Source of the DNA: Planctomycetaceae bacterium
Lineage (GTDB): Bacteria; Planctomycetota; Planctomycetia; Pirellulales; Pirellulaceae
Reading direction: 5' to 3'
DNA: 64,000 bases
NCBI GenBank assembly: GCA_016794985.1
Contig: JAEUIQ010000036.1
Coordinates: 62,001-126,000 of the forward strand
In this document: piece after piece, positions 36,473 to 44,436 of the stretch
Layout: the number at the start of each line of letters is the position of its first letter
How positions within the stretch are numbered: position 1 is the stretch's first letter
Notes under the pieces: generated by a model
What the model was told of the DNA's origin: nothing
Database searches by the model: none
What the model saw: only the letters and a program-made list of their open reading frames with translations
Made by a program: the position numbers and the translations under genes

Positions 36473-37102
36473 TTAATGCTGGGCGAATAGCTGTTCCAGT
36501 TGGTCCATGATCTCCGGTTCTTCTTTCAATTCCGCGAGAACGGACAGCTCGTTACGAATGAAGTTCCGATCCAAAAAGCCGCTGCTCCGAATCAAGATGC
36601 CTCGGATGTCTTGCCAATCTCGCGGTCGATTGGCAAATCCCTTCAGGATCACCAAATCATTGGCGCTGCAAAGCCGGATTGCGATTTGCGGTCGAATCAT
36701 CTCGTTCTGGGAACGCTCGATCACGCCAAGTTCGTAGGGCATGGCTGCCAGCGAGGCATCAATCGAGACCCCGTGATTGTCTCGCATCAAAAGGACCCGA
36801 TTGATCTTGGCAAACTCGACGGCATCGTCAATTCGGGCTTTCATGCCCTGCAATAACCGCGTCGCCAACTGTCTCTCGCTGCCAAACTCGCCCGCCACCG
36901 TAGCGTTCAAATCATTGGTCATCCGCGGTTCACCCCAATGCTGGACCGCAATCCCACCAATGAAGCAGAATTTGATCCCTTGTTCGTCCCATAATCGTTG
37001 CAGCCGCTGTACGGCCGCAATCAAATCGAAACGTTCCAATTTCTTTAACCGTCTCGATGGTCCGAACACGTCGAATCCAAGATCATTTTTCGCTGGAACC
37101 AA
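36473..37102 (-). CDS. Nucleotidyltransferase of the AbiEii type, catalytic Asp replaced
   Basis: The 209-residue protein shows the nucleotidyltransferase core FIGGIAVQHWGEPRMTNDLNATV (residues 48-70 or so, given in parts): the GG motif at 49-50, Asp64, then Asn66 where the family usually has a second Asp. AbiEii-like enzymes are toxins that transfer nucleotides, for example to tRNA; the D-to-N change may have inactivated it. The start is a TTG at 37102 and overlaps the small upstream gene by 58 bases. The gene lies in a short insert within the polysaccharide locus. Confidence 0.75.
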   Translation of the reverse strand: MVPAKNDLGFDVFGPSRRLKKLERFDLIAAVQRLQRLWDEQGIKFCFIGGIAVQHWGEPRMTNDLNATVAGEFGSERQLATRLLQGMKARIDDAVEFAKINRVLLMRDNHGVSIDASLAAMPYELGVIERSQNEMIRPQIAIRLCSANDLVILKGFANRPRDWQDIRGILIRSSGFLDRNFIRNELSVLAELKEEPEIMDQLEQLFAQH

Positions 37103-37302
37103 CGCTGCATGATCACCAGCCCATTCCGCTCGGGATACCGATCATACACCCACGGACCCGATGCTTCCGATTCCGATGTTGACTCGGCTGAAAGTTGACG
37201 CAATTCAGCGTCTCGAACCGCCTGCAATCGGGGCGCGGCGGCTTTCCATTGACTGGCCCACTGCTGGGCAAAGTCCGGAAGGTTGGGGGGCGTAGCTGGC
37301 AT
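37045..37302 (-). CDS. Small protein upstream of the nucleotidyltransferase, unknown
   Basis: An 85-residue frame from the ATG at 37302 encodes a helical, Gln/Ala/Glu-rich segment (FAQQWASQWKAAAPRLQAV...) and a C-terminal region with RYPERNGLVIMQRWF. It overlaps the downstream nucleotidyltransferase by 58 bases. It might be the partner of the nucleotidyltransferase, as toxin and antitoxin genes often overlap, but no antitoxin fold is recognised. Confidence 0.5.
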   Translation of the reverse strand: MPATPPNLPDFAQQWASQWKAAAPRLQAVRDAELRQLSAESTSESEASGPWVYDRYPERNGLVIMQRWFQRKMILDSTCSDHRDG

Positions 37303-37327
37303 GGGGCGAGGTTTGAGGTGAGTGGGT

Positions 37328-37362
37328 GAGATTTGAGATTTCAAAGTTCAGATTTCAAAGCT
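37328..37362 (+). repeat. Heptameric tract, GAGATTT type
   Basis: Five units: gagattt, gagattt, caaagtt, cagattt, caaagct. The 7-bp frame is exact. Confidence 0.7.
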
Positions 37363-37380
37363 GTACTCAGTTCTCACTTC

Positions 37381-37420
37381 TTCCGTGTGATTCCGTTTGA
37401 TTCCGTGTTTATCCGTGGCT
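37381..37420 (+). repeat. Decameric tract, ATTCCGT type
   Basis: Four units ttccgtgtga, ttccgtttga, ttccgtgttt, atccgtggct with an exact 10-bp period. The final unit is identical to one at 18761-18770. Confidence 0.75.
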
Positions 37421-37518
37421 GGCTGTCTGAAGGCCGGTTGGGAGCCACGGAGGGACTCGGATTGCACGGATGGGGGCGGGCTTGGTTGGGGAACGCTGAG
37501 TTTTTTTGGGGAACACTA

Positions 37519-37580
37519 ATCTTCGCTGATCTGCGCTAATTTGTCTCGATTAGTGGGGATCAGCGGGGATTGGTGTTCTT
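37519..37580 (+). repeat. Decameric tract, ATCTGCG type
   Basis: Six 10-bp units each beginning with AT: atcttcgctg, atctgcgcta, atttgtctcg, attagtgggg, atcagcgggg, attggtgttc. The dinucleotide AT recurs every 10 bases without a slip. Confidence 0.75.
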
Positions 37581-37610
37581 GGGGCGAGGTTTGAGGTGAG
37601 TGGGGAGGGT

Positions 37611-37645
37611 TTGAGTTTTCAAAGTTCGGATTTTAAAGTTCAGAA
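37611..37645 (+). repeat. Heptameric tract, TTCAAAG type
   Basis: Five units: ttgagtt, ttcaaag, ttcggat, tttaaag, ttcagaa, with an exact 7-bp period. Confidence 0.65.
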
Positions 37646-37681
37646 CACAAGTACTCGCTGCTTACCGCTAATTGCCAACCG

Positions 37682-38266
37682 CTATCCGTGGGGGTCGTCT
37701 AGTAGTTGTTGGAGGCGGGTGGCTAGATCGGGGATGAACCGCGAAGTCCAAGTTTGATCGATCAACCCAACCATGATCATGTCTCTCAAGTGAACCCGGT
37801 CCTTGTCTCGATACGAGGTCAATTTCATGCGGACTAAGGACTCGAGTTGCAGCACTGCGTAGTCGTCCGCCATTTCGCGCTCGCTGACCTTCGCCGCAGG
37901 AGCCACGTCCGTTGGTTTGACCTTTTCACCCGCAAACAAAATACGTAGCGCGTCCCGAGGACTGGCGTCCGGGCCGTCCAGAAAACAATCGACTTCCATA
38001 ACGGTGCAGTGAACAAAACCGACCTTCTCCAACGCTACTTTCGCGCCTGGGAAATCGCTTCGCCGAAGCAAAATGTCCACGTCCTGCGTGTTCCGCACCG
38101 CCGCTCGATCCACTCGAGCGACCCACGCAGCCACCGCGTTCCCACCCACCACAGCATACGGAATTTCGGCTTGAGCCAACGCGGCGGTCGCTCGGAGGGC
38201 TCGGTCTCTAACGGCTTCCACGGCTTCAATCATCCTGGTCCAAGAAAAGGGTTTTAAGTCAGGCAT
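37682..38266 (-). CDS. Nucleotidyltransferase-fold protein
   Basis: The 194-residue protein has an intact nucleotidyltransferase core: VVGGNAVAAW with GG at 41-42, and TQDVDILL with Asp62 and Asp64. This is the signature of a minimal nucleotidyltransferase, as in AbiEii or MNT-like proteins. It is the second such gene within 1.8 kb, but it is not similar enough to the first to be a recent copy. No antitoxin partner is visible beside it. Function is unknown. Confidence 0.78.
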   Translation of the reverse strand: MPDLKPFSWTRMIEAVEAVRDRALRATAALAQAEIPYAVVGGNAVAAWVARVDRAAVRNTQDVDILLRRSDFPGAKVALEKVGFVHCTVMEVDCFLDGPDASPRDALRILFAGEKVKPTDVAPAAKVSEREMADDYAVLQLESLVRMKLTSYRDKDRVHLRDMIMVGLIDQTWTSRFIPDLATRLQQLLDDPHG

Positions 38267-38275
38267 GGGGCAAGG

Positions 38276-38317
38276 GTTCTTGGTTGCGGCTGCGCCGGTT
38301 ATTGGTTCTTAGTGCTT
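38276..38317 (+). repeat. Heptameric tract, GTTCTTG type
   Basis: Heptamers gttcttg at 38276 and gttattg, gttctta, gtgcttc from 38298 onward keep a 7-bp spacing with one single-base slip between them. Confidence 0.5.
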
Positions 38318-38367
38318 CGTATCGGGCAACGCTGTGAAGCACTTTTAAGCGCCCGATCTCAGCACTT

Positions 38368-38759
38368 GTGTCGGCCTTTCAGGCGTTTCCTGATCATGAT
38401 ACCAAACTAACCGGTGGCTCGCGCACACCGGCTAAGGTTGTGTCGGCCCATTCGGGCCTATCCTGGATTGGTTGTCGTGCTGACCAGTGGCTTACGCACA
38501 CCGGCGAGGGTTGTGTCGGCCCCTTCGGGCCTTTTCTGTATGAGATGTCATACATACCGGTGGCTTACGCACACCGGCTAGGGTTGTGTCGGCCCATTCG
38601 GGCCTATCCTGGATTGGTTGTCGTGCTGATCGGTGGCTTACGCACATCGGCGAGGGTTGTGTCGGCCCCTTCGGGCCTTTTCTGTATGAGATGTCACACA
38701 TACCGGCGGCTTACGCACACCGGCGAGGGTTGTGTCGGCCCCTTCGGGCCTGTATCGCC
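38368..38759 (+). repeat. 73-bp tandem repeat array with alternating A/B units
   Basis: The string gtgtcggcc recurs at 38368, 38440, 38513, 38586, 38659 and 38732, giving units of 72, 73, 73, 73 and 73 bases plus a partial one. Units at 38440 and 38586 (type A, with tcctggattggttgtcgtgctga) alternate with 38513 and 38659 (type B, with tctgtatgagatgtca), so there is a 146-bp higher-order repeat. Each unit contains two palindromes: ccggtg...caccgg and ggcccnttcgggcc. The ORFs crossing it on both strands are artefacts of this repeat. Confidence 0.9.
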
Positions 38760-38817
38760 AGAAAGAATGCTTCGCAGCGTCGACTCGGCCTGCGGTCCAC
38801 TGCTTCACGCATCTCGC

Positions 38818-40302
38818 TCAAATTTTCGAGACTCGCTTACCGACCTCCATAACGCTGCGTAGCGTTCTCCAATTGACCAGCAGAATCGCGATAAGCCCGA
38901 GGGCGTGGACACCCATGGCAACCGACTCGCCGATCGAGATGCGAAGCCACGTTGCCACAAATCCCGTCAACAACGTCAACAAAATCGCGGCGACAACCGG
39001 GCGGTAACTCCAAGGCAATGGATAGGCGATTTGAGCCAAAGTCGAAGCCACTACCGCTTTGACGATCTGGCCAATCAAGACCCCAATTCCAACACCCACC
39101 AAACCTAACCAAGGCGTCAAAAAGCCAATCCCGGCCAATGTCGCCAGAAGACTGGCTGCGTACGAATATAGATTCAAATAACTGCGTTTCGAAATGCCGA
39201 TTCCAATCTCGGTGATCCAACTCGTCGCTTGAATCGCGAGGCTCAGGACCAGCGGAAAGACCACGATTGACGCATCCCCGTACTGCGGTCCGGCCAGGAT
39301 CGTCAGAATCGAATGCGACAAGCCCGAGATGATTAACGAAACGGCACAAGCTCCCAAGACAAAGGTCTGCAAAACCGAATTATACGTCAGTCCCGCATCT
39401 GCGTCCTTGTACAGCGACAAGGAAAACGGTCCCCACGCCGTTTGAAATGAACTGACCAACAATCCAATCAGCATCGCAACTTTCGCCGCTGCCGCATACA
39501 TCCCCAAGGAATCGGTTCCTAGCAAATTGTCCGTCAGCGATCGTTCCAAGGTTGGCGAAAACGCACCAACAATGCAGATCAATCCCAGCGGGATCGCAAA
39601 TGGTAGCATCTGGCGCAAGTGGTTCCAGTGACTTGGCCAAATCAACCACTCTCGAACAAAGAATAGGCCTAACGCTGCGAACAAAGCGTGAGTTATCAAC
39701 GAGACCCATAAGACTCCCGTCGTATCAAGTGCGAACCAGCGGACCCCAAGCAGCAACAAGCACATTTGTACAATTGTCGAACCGACCGTGACGATTAAAA
39801 ACGGCGCACGAGCAAAGGTCCACTTCAAAATGTTCTGTGTAAAGTTGACCAGAAGCAGGAACGGTACTTGCAGTAACACCACTTGCAACAGCCGATAGCG
39901 ATCTTCACCTGTGATCAACCATGGGGTGATCGACTTGGCATTCCACCACAAACATGGGATGAAGATGACAAGTCCCAGAAACTGAAATGCCAATGATTGT
40001 GAAATCAGTTGCCGACGTTCGGTCAGGTCTTCGGTCTCATAGAAAAACCGAGCCACGGCCGAATCTTGTCCGAACACGAAGACGATGGCCAATAATCCCG
40101 CAAGGATCATGAAGTAGTCCAATGCCCCGTATTCCGAGACGGTGAAGTGCCGCGCCAAGAGCGGGAACGTCACCAGCGAAAAAGCCTTGTTGAAGGCTGC
40201 CGCGGCGCCATAGAGTACCGAGTCCTTCAACAAGAACGCCAAGCGGCCGCGTTGGGTCAGGCCAATCGGAGAAGGGCTATGCGAACGGTCGTTGAAGGGC
40301 AA
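38818..40302 (-). CDS. Second Wzx/MATE-type polysaccharide flippase
   Basis: The 494-residue protein has fourteen or so membrane segments and the polysaccharide-synthesis MOP pattern: LKDSVLYGAAAAFNKAF, FTVSEYGALDYF, and a charged FVFGQDSAVARFFYET loop. It is longer than the first flippase and only distantly related. A second flippase suggests a second repeat unit or a separate glycan. The start is a TTG at 40302; its 3' end abuts the 73-bp repeat array. Confidence 0.85.
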   Translation of the reverse strand: MPFNDRSHSPSPIGLTQRGRLAFLLKDSVLYGAAAAFNKAFSLVTFPLLARHFTVSEYGALDYFMILAGLLAIVFVFGQDSAVARFFYETEDLTERRQLISQSLAFQFLGLVIFIPCLWWNAKSITPWLITGEDRYRLLQVVLLQVPFLLLVNFTQNILKWTFARAPFLIVTVGSTIVQMCLLLLGVRWFALDTTGVLWVSLITHALFAALGLFFVREWLIWPSHWNHLRQMLPFAIPLGLICIVGAFSPTLERSLTDNLLGTDSLGMYAAAAKVAMLIGLLVSSFQTAWGPFSLSLYKDADAGLTYNSVLQTFVLGACAVSLIISGLSHSILTILAGPQYGDASIVVFPLVLSLAIQATSWITEIGIGISKRSYLNLYSYAASLLATLAGIGFLTPWLGLVGVGIGVLIGQIVKAVVASTLAQIAYPLPWSYRPVVAAILLTLLTGFVATWLRISIGESVAMGVHALGLIAILLVNWRTLRSVMEVGKRVSKI

Positions 40303-40358
40303 TGGATTAAGTCACTATATTTGCAAAAAGTTCTGACGCAGCTATTCCTAGCCCGTGG

Positions 40359-41678
40359 CTACGAGTTCTGTGGACGCTCCGCACCTAAATGATTGAGCCA
40401 CTGTTGAGCCAAACCGATACCATTGTATTGGTCAAACCATACTCGTGCGGCTTCACCAAGTTCCCGAAGTTTTTGCGGTTGATCGACGGCTAGTCTCAGC
40501 GAGTCCAAAATGTCTGCTTCGTGTCTCACCTTCAGCAGCGGCGGCGGCGGGTAGCCGTAAAGCTCAGCAAATTCCCCGTCGTCAAACAAGAATCCTTGCA
40601 AGATGGGTTTGCCACTGGCGAGAGCTTCCCACCCGGTCCCACCCCAGATCATCCGATCGACGTCATAGAATTCGCCAATGACCAATGACACCTGCGTGAT
40701 CAGCCACATCAATTCCTTGCGGGCCATGATCGGCAACCAGGTCACAAAGTTATCCAATCCAAGTTGCGAAACCAAGCCTTTGGTTGCGGCGACATCGGGA
40801 CCGTATTCCACGACAAAGACCCGTGGACGCAGCCCTGTTCGCTCCTTCAACAGACTAGCAAGTGCCGTAAAAAAACGCTGTGAGTTCTTGTTTTCGTGAG
40901 TCCATTCTTCGTCGGTATAAGACCCAGGATTTTGCCACAACAAACGGGCATGATGCAAAACCGAAATGGACGACTCACGAGCCAAAGTCGCAGCTTCCCT
41001 AAGGATCGATGTTGGCGGAGCTGCGGGCAAGGGTTCCCGCGAGTAAACCATCGGAATCGCCATTTGCTTCGGGCTCGCACCAATTTTCGCGAGCGTGGTT
41101 TGCGTGACGCCCGGGTCTGCGTTAAATACATAATTTGCTCGGCGAATCCCTGCTGCTTGACGTTGCTGGAGCCAACGCAATCCCAGATGCACCATTCCCT
41201 TGGTCGAGTTTAGCCAAGCTGTGAATTGCGGTGCATGTAGGTACTCGACTTGGATGGCATAAGGGTAGAAGACGTCTAAAGACCGATTGATCCGCTGCAA
41301 AATGGCCGGAGTCAGTCCCGAGCCGATCAGAAAGTCGTATTCCGCGTATGTCTTGCGAATTGCCGACCGCGATATAGGTGCTACCCATGAATCCGTGCCA
41401 CCCAACTGGGCCCGGATCAGCGAGCGGATGGCCATCAGGGAAGACATGGGGAATCCCAATCCCGCAATGGGCGTGTTTGGGATTTTCGTTTGATGAATAA
41501 ACGGCTGCCAACGTTCCATTTGCCATGTGTCGGCTGACGGTTGAAAATGGGATAGGCTCCCACGTCCGTCCTCGGCATGGAGTAATAAGTGAGCGTCGGC
41601 ACCGAGATCGCGAAAGTAACGCAACAACGAGAAATTGTTGTTGTTCATGTTGCCGACGAGCCCAATCTTCATTGCCAT
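40359..41678 (-). CDS. Glycosyltransferase (GT-B fold)
   Basis: The 439-residue protein starts with KIGLVGNMNNNNFSLLRYFRDLGADAHLLLH, an N-terminal domain I associate with GT-B enzymes of polysaccharide loci (residues 4-34, shown in parts), and ends with a donor-site segment WGGTGWEALASGKPILQG. No family can be named with confidence; GT4 is most likely. It overlaps the end of the HisF homologue by ten bases (41669-41678). Confidence 0.75.
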   Translation of the reverse strand: MAMKIGLVGNMNNNNFSLLRYFRDLGADAHLLLHAEDGRGSLSHFQPSADTWQMERWQPFIHQTKIPNTPIAGLGFPMSSLMAIRSLIRAQLGGTDSWVAPISRSAIRKTYAEYDFLIGSGLTPAILQRINRSLDVFYPYAIQVEYLHAPQFTAWLNSTKGMVHLGLRWLQQRQAAGIRRANYVFNADPGVTQTTLAKIGASPKQMAIPMVYSREPLPAAPPTSILREAATLARESSISVLHHARLLWQNPGSYTDEEWTHENKNSQRFFTALASLLKERTGLRPRVFVVEYGPDVAATKGLVSQLGLDNFVTWLPIMARKELMWLITQVSLVIGEFYDVDRMIWGGTGWEALASGKPILQGFLFDDGEFAELYGYPPPPLLKVRHEADILDSLRLAVDQPQKLRELGEAARVWFDQYNGIGLAQQWLNHLGAERPQNS

Positions 41679-42424
41679 AGCGCTTTCAAACTGGACCGTT
41701 CAGGGTAGTGGACCAAGACACCCATCCCCGGTTTCTGAAAGACGACCATGTTCCCAAGTCCAACCGCAGAAGCGCCCGCGTCCCGGACCCCTTCGCGAAT
41801 ATGCTGTAGCGCGCCAACTCCGCCGTGTGCGATGACCGGAATGGAAACAGCGGAGGTTACTTGGCTGATCAAATCGAGATCCAAGCCCTGCCATGTTCCT
41901 TCGCGATCGATGGATGTCAAAAGAATTTCGCCCACGCCCAATGCTTCGACTTCGCGAGCCCACAATACCGGATCGTGATATTCGTTCGTTTGTCCGGAAT
42001 TCGAATGGACCGATTTTTTCGACCCAAGCTGTTTTACGTCAATCGAGGCGATCACGGCTTGGCTGCCAAAGTACGATGCGATTTGATCAACGAGTTGTGG
42101 CGTGCGAAACAATGCCGAGTTGAGGCTAATCTTTTCGAAGCCGATGTCGAAAATCTCTTTGGCGTGGTCCAAGTGTTGGATTCCACCTCCATAACCTAGC
42201 GGCATGAAGCACTCGCCGGCGATGTCTCGCAGCAGTGAGAAATTCGGGGATTGCTGCTGACGAGTGGCGCGAATATCCAAAAACAGTAGCTCGTCAACTT
42301 CCAACTCGTTGAAGATGCGACAAGTGTTGCACGGATCGCCGACGTAAGTAAAACGTCCAAAACGCGTTGTCTTCACCAAGCTCTCGTCTTGGAGTAAGAG
42401 AATCGGAATGACGCGCGGCTCCAT
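41669..42424 (-). CDS. HisF-like cyclase homologue of the amidino-sugar type (first copy)
   Basis: From the ATG at 42424, 251 residues form a HisF-type barrel: VGDPCNTCRIFNELEVDELLFLDI, YGGGIQ, IASIDV and IAHGGVGAL. In true HisF a catalytic Asp11 follows CL; here the segment is PILLLQDE, so that Asp is absent, while the Asp130-like residue in ASIDV is kept. Loss of Asp11 fits a protein that only channels ammonia to a sugar amidotransferase. The third amidotransferase gene lies just upstream; no HisH gene is beside it, so it may share the HisH at 50711. Confidence 0.82.
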   Translation of the reverse strand: MEPRVIPILLLQDESLVKTTRFGRFTYVGDPCNTCRIFNELEVDELLFLDIRATRQQQSPNFSLLRDIAGECFMPLGYGGGIQHLDHAKEIFDIGFEKISLNSALFRTPQLVDQIASYFGSQAVIASIDVKQLGSKKSVHSNSGQTNEYHDPVLWAREVEALGVGEILLTSIDREGTWQGLDLDLISQVTSAVSIPVIAHGGVGALQHIREGVRDAGASAVGLGNMVVFQKPGMGVLVHYPERSSLKALWQ

Positions 42425-42624
42425 TAGGTTATTGCAATTCGCTTGGGAAGAGCTGGTGGCTGACACAGGCGGTTTGACCGTTCTGTTTAACTGTTGTTCG
42501 ATCGATACAGGTGTGTGTGAAAACGATAGATTCTCGCGGCGTTTCTACTTGGTCGATTCCGGCGATCCGCCAGAAGTGTTCGTTTCCCTTGCCATTTGTG
42601 TCGGTCTTTTCTCGACGATACAAC

Positions 42625-42682
42625 ACGCCAAGTTGGCTTGTTGCGCCACTAGGGTTGTGTTGAATCATTCGGGCCTGTGCGT
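42625..42682 (+). repeat. Degenerate copy of the 73-bp repeat
   Basis: The sequence aagttggcttgttgcgcc...ctagggttgtgt...attcgggcc resembles the repeat at 38368-38759 (ggtggcttacgcacacc...ctagggttgtgtcggcccattcgggcc). It overlaps the 3' end of the amidotransferase gene and supplies its last codons and its stop. Confidence 0.6.
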
Positions 42683-43875
42683 GTTGGGATCGAGCTGGGT
42701 GTGGTCGGTGCTTGGGATGGAAAACAATACTTCAGGTAGAAACTCATCGGAACCAAGTTGGCTTTGGCCAGCAGATAAAACAACGGGCGACAACGTTCGA
42801 ATCGCTGCTTGTAGGTAGGATACTGCGTCCAATTTTTGGGTGGGCTTTGCATGATCTCGGTGTATTGAGCGGCGGAAAACCCCAGCCGCTTTTGGAAGTA
42901 GTTGACGAGTTCGTCTTCGATCAGAGGTGGGGTATTGTAGCGAGACCAAGCTTCGGATCTGGAGATGACGCCGTTGCGAACTTGCGCCGAAAGCGTGTTG
43001 TTTCGCATATCGGTATGGAATTTTTGTGGTAGGTACACGCTATGATAAAACGCTGTCATGCGATTCTCTAGGTGATGACCACCGTAATACTTCCAGCCGA
43101 ACTGACGACTGAGGAATTGCTGCGCTTCCTGTTTGGAATACTTCAAGTACCACAGTGGACGGATAAACTTGACTCGGGTCCAAATGGCGGATCTCAAGAA
43201 GCGAGCAAAAGTCATTAAGGGATAAGTCTGTAGAGGACGGCGTCCGAACCGTTGGTGGATGGCTTGTATGTAACGCCCGTCAAAGTAGTTGCGGCCCAAA
43301 GGCGTGATACCTTCCTCAACGAAGGAATGCCCTTCCAAAATGTAACGAATCGAGTACTTGGCAGCGACTTGACGCAACAAGTAAGCGTAACCGAGGTCGG
43401 TTGCCGCTTCGATTTCCGCGACTCCGGCGAGGAAAAACGCTCTAAAGAGGTCGTCGGCCTCCTTGTTGGCCACAACATGGGTGTACAGGTCCACGTCCAA
43501 TCCGTGAAGAACGTGATGGATATTGATGGTGGCGATGGCAGAATTCCATGTGTTGTCGTAGTGAACGGCCAGCGGTCGCAATCCCCACTGTTTCGCCATG
43601 TAAACCAAATAGGACGAATCTGTCCCGCCACTGACTCCGACCAAACAATCGTACTGCTTGCCCCGCCCTGCCCTTCGAATATCGGCCAAAATGTTATCGA
43701 AAATCGCGATACCTTTGTTGGCTCCGGTGCCATATTGCTCGACCAAACGATCGGTTTGGTGGCAATAATTACAGACGCCGTCGTTGTCGAAGTGAATGCT
43801 AGAGACTCGCTCGTCATAAATGCAACGCGAGCAGATTCGGATCGAAACTTTGTCTATGTCGGGATCGAGCAGCAT
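42649..43875 (-). CDS. N-acetyl-sugar amidotransferase (WbpG/PseA-like), third copy
   Basis: From the ATG at 43875 the protein is about 408 residues with CSRC...CNYC, the PP-loop VSGGTDSS, HYDNTWNSAIA, HSFVEEGITPLG and WKYYGGHHLENRMTAF. It should make an acetamidino or amide group using ammonia from a HisH/HisF pair. The ATG overlaps the preceding acyltransferase stop (TGATG), so the genes are coupled. The last residues, around TGPNDSTQP, are encoded by a degenerate repeat. It is separated from the two cassette copies by more than 12 kb. Confidence 0.88.
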   Translation of the reverse strand: MLLDPDIDKVSIRICSRCIYDERVSSIHFDNDGVCNYCHQTDRLVEQYGTGANKGIAIFDNILADIRRAGRGKQYDCLVGVSGGTDSSYLVYMAKQWGLRPLAVHYDNTWNSAIATINIHHVLHGLDVDLYTHVVANKEADDLFRAFFLAGVAEIEAATDLGYAYLLRQVAAKYSIRYILEGHSFVEEGITPLGRNYFDGRYIQAIHQRFGRRPLQTYPLMTFARFLRSAIWTRVKFIRPLWYLKYSKQEAQQFLSRQFGWKYYGGHHLENRMTAFYHSVYLPQKFHTDMRNNTLSAQVRNGVISRSEAWSRYNTPPLIEDELVNYFQKRLGFSAAQYTEIMQSPPKNWTQYPTYKQRFERCRPLFYLLAKANLVPMSFYLKYCFPSQAPTTPSSIPTRTGPNDSTQP

Positions 43876-44426
43876 CACGTGCGATCCGTGGAACCTTGGA
43901 TTCGCGCCGGAGTGCCCCAAGCTTTGGAATTTGGTGGCAAGTCGACATTGACGAAGCTATTGGCGCCCACCACGCAGCCATCACCAATGGTCACTCCTTT
44001 GCTGATGACAGTATTCGGACCGATGTAGCACCGACTGCCGATGCGAACCGGCGCTCGTTCTGGTTCCTGCTTGCCACCGGAAATGGCCCATTGCACCGTA
44101 TCGTGCGAGTAGATCTGAACGCCAGCGCTGATCGAGCAGTAATCACCGATCGTCAATCCGCCCGAACCATCCAAAACGGTAAACGGGCCAATCCAAGTCT
44201 GCTCACCCACAGTGACTTGGCCCAAAACCAACGAGCTGTCGTAAATGCTTGAGCCGACACCGAAACCAAGGGAACGGGCTTTCTCCCAGCGATCGACCAA
44301 GTAATCGCCGACCGGCAAACTGCGATTCCATCGCTGTTGTGTTTCGGATTGCTTCTGTTGCAAAAGGGCAGCGAAATCCTGCTCCAGTTGTTTCAAGCGA
44401 TCAAGTTCAGAACTCATGTTTTCCAT
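43875..44426 (-). CDS. Left-handed beta-helix acyltransferase
   Basis: The 183-residue protein has an N-terminal charged helix (about 1-50, coiled-coil-like) and a C-terminal left-handed beta-helix with repeated hexapeptides ([22 protein letters not shown]), a His in YSHDTV, and the WGTPARI end typical of maltose/sugar O-acetyltransferases and WbbJ-like enzymes. It probably acetylates a sugar of the repeat unit. It overlaps the amidotransferase start. Confidence 0.85.
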   Translation of the reverse strand: MENMSSELDRLKQLEQDFAALLQQKQSETQQRWNRSLPVGDYLVDRWEKARSLGFGVGSSIYDSSLVLGQVTVGEQTWIGPFTVLDGSGGLTIGDYCSISAGVQIYSHDTVQWAISGGKQEPERAPVRIGSRCYIGPNTVISKGVTIGDGCVVGANSFVNVDLPPNSKAWGTPARIQGSTDRT

Positions 44427-44436
44427 CCGCGAACAA

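Larger units (their letters stand above)
37303..37681. other. Gene-free spacer full of short-period repeats
   Basis: The 379 bases between the two nucleotidyltransferase units contain two heptameric tracts (37328-37362, 37611-37645) and two decameric tracts (37381-37420, 37519-37580). No coding frame is credible. Confidence 0.7.

Noticed and set aside
38368..38759. CRISPR array
   Set aside because: The whole 73-bp unit is repeated, including what would be spacers, which alternate between only two variants; no cas genes are present.
38368..38862. 164-residue plus-strand open frame
   Set aside because: It runs through the 73-bp tandem array in shifting frames, so its protein repeats (SAHSGLSWIG...) are a by-product of the DNA repeat; the opposite strand is open as well.
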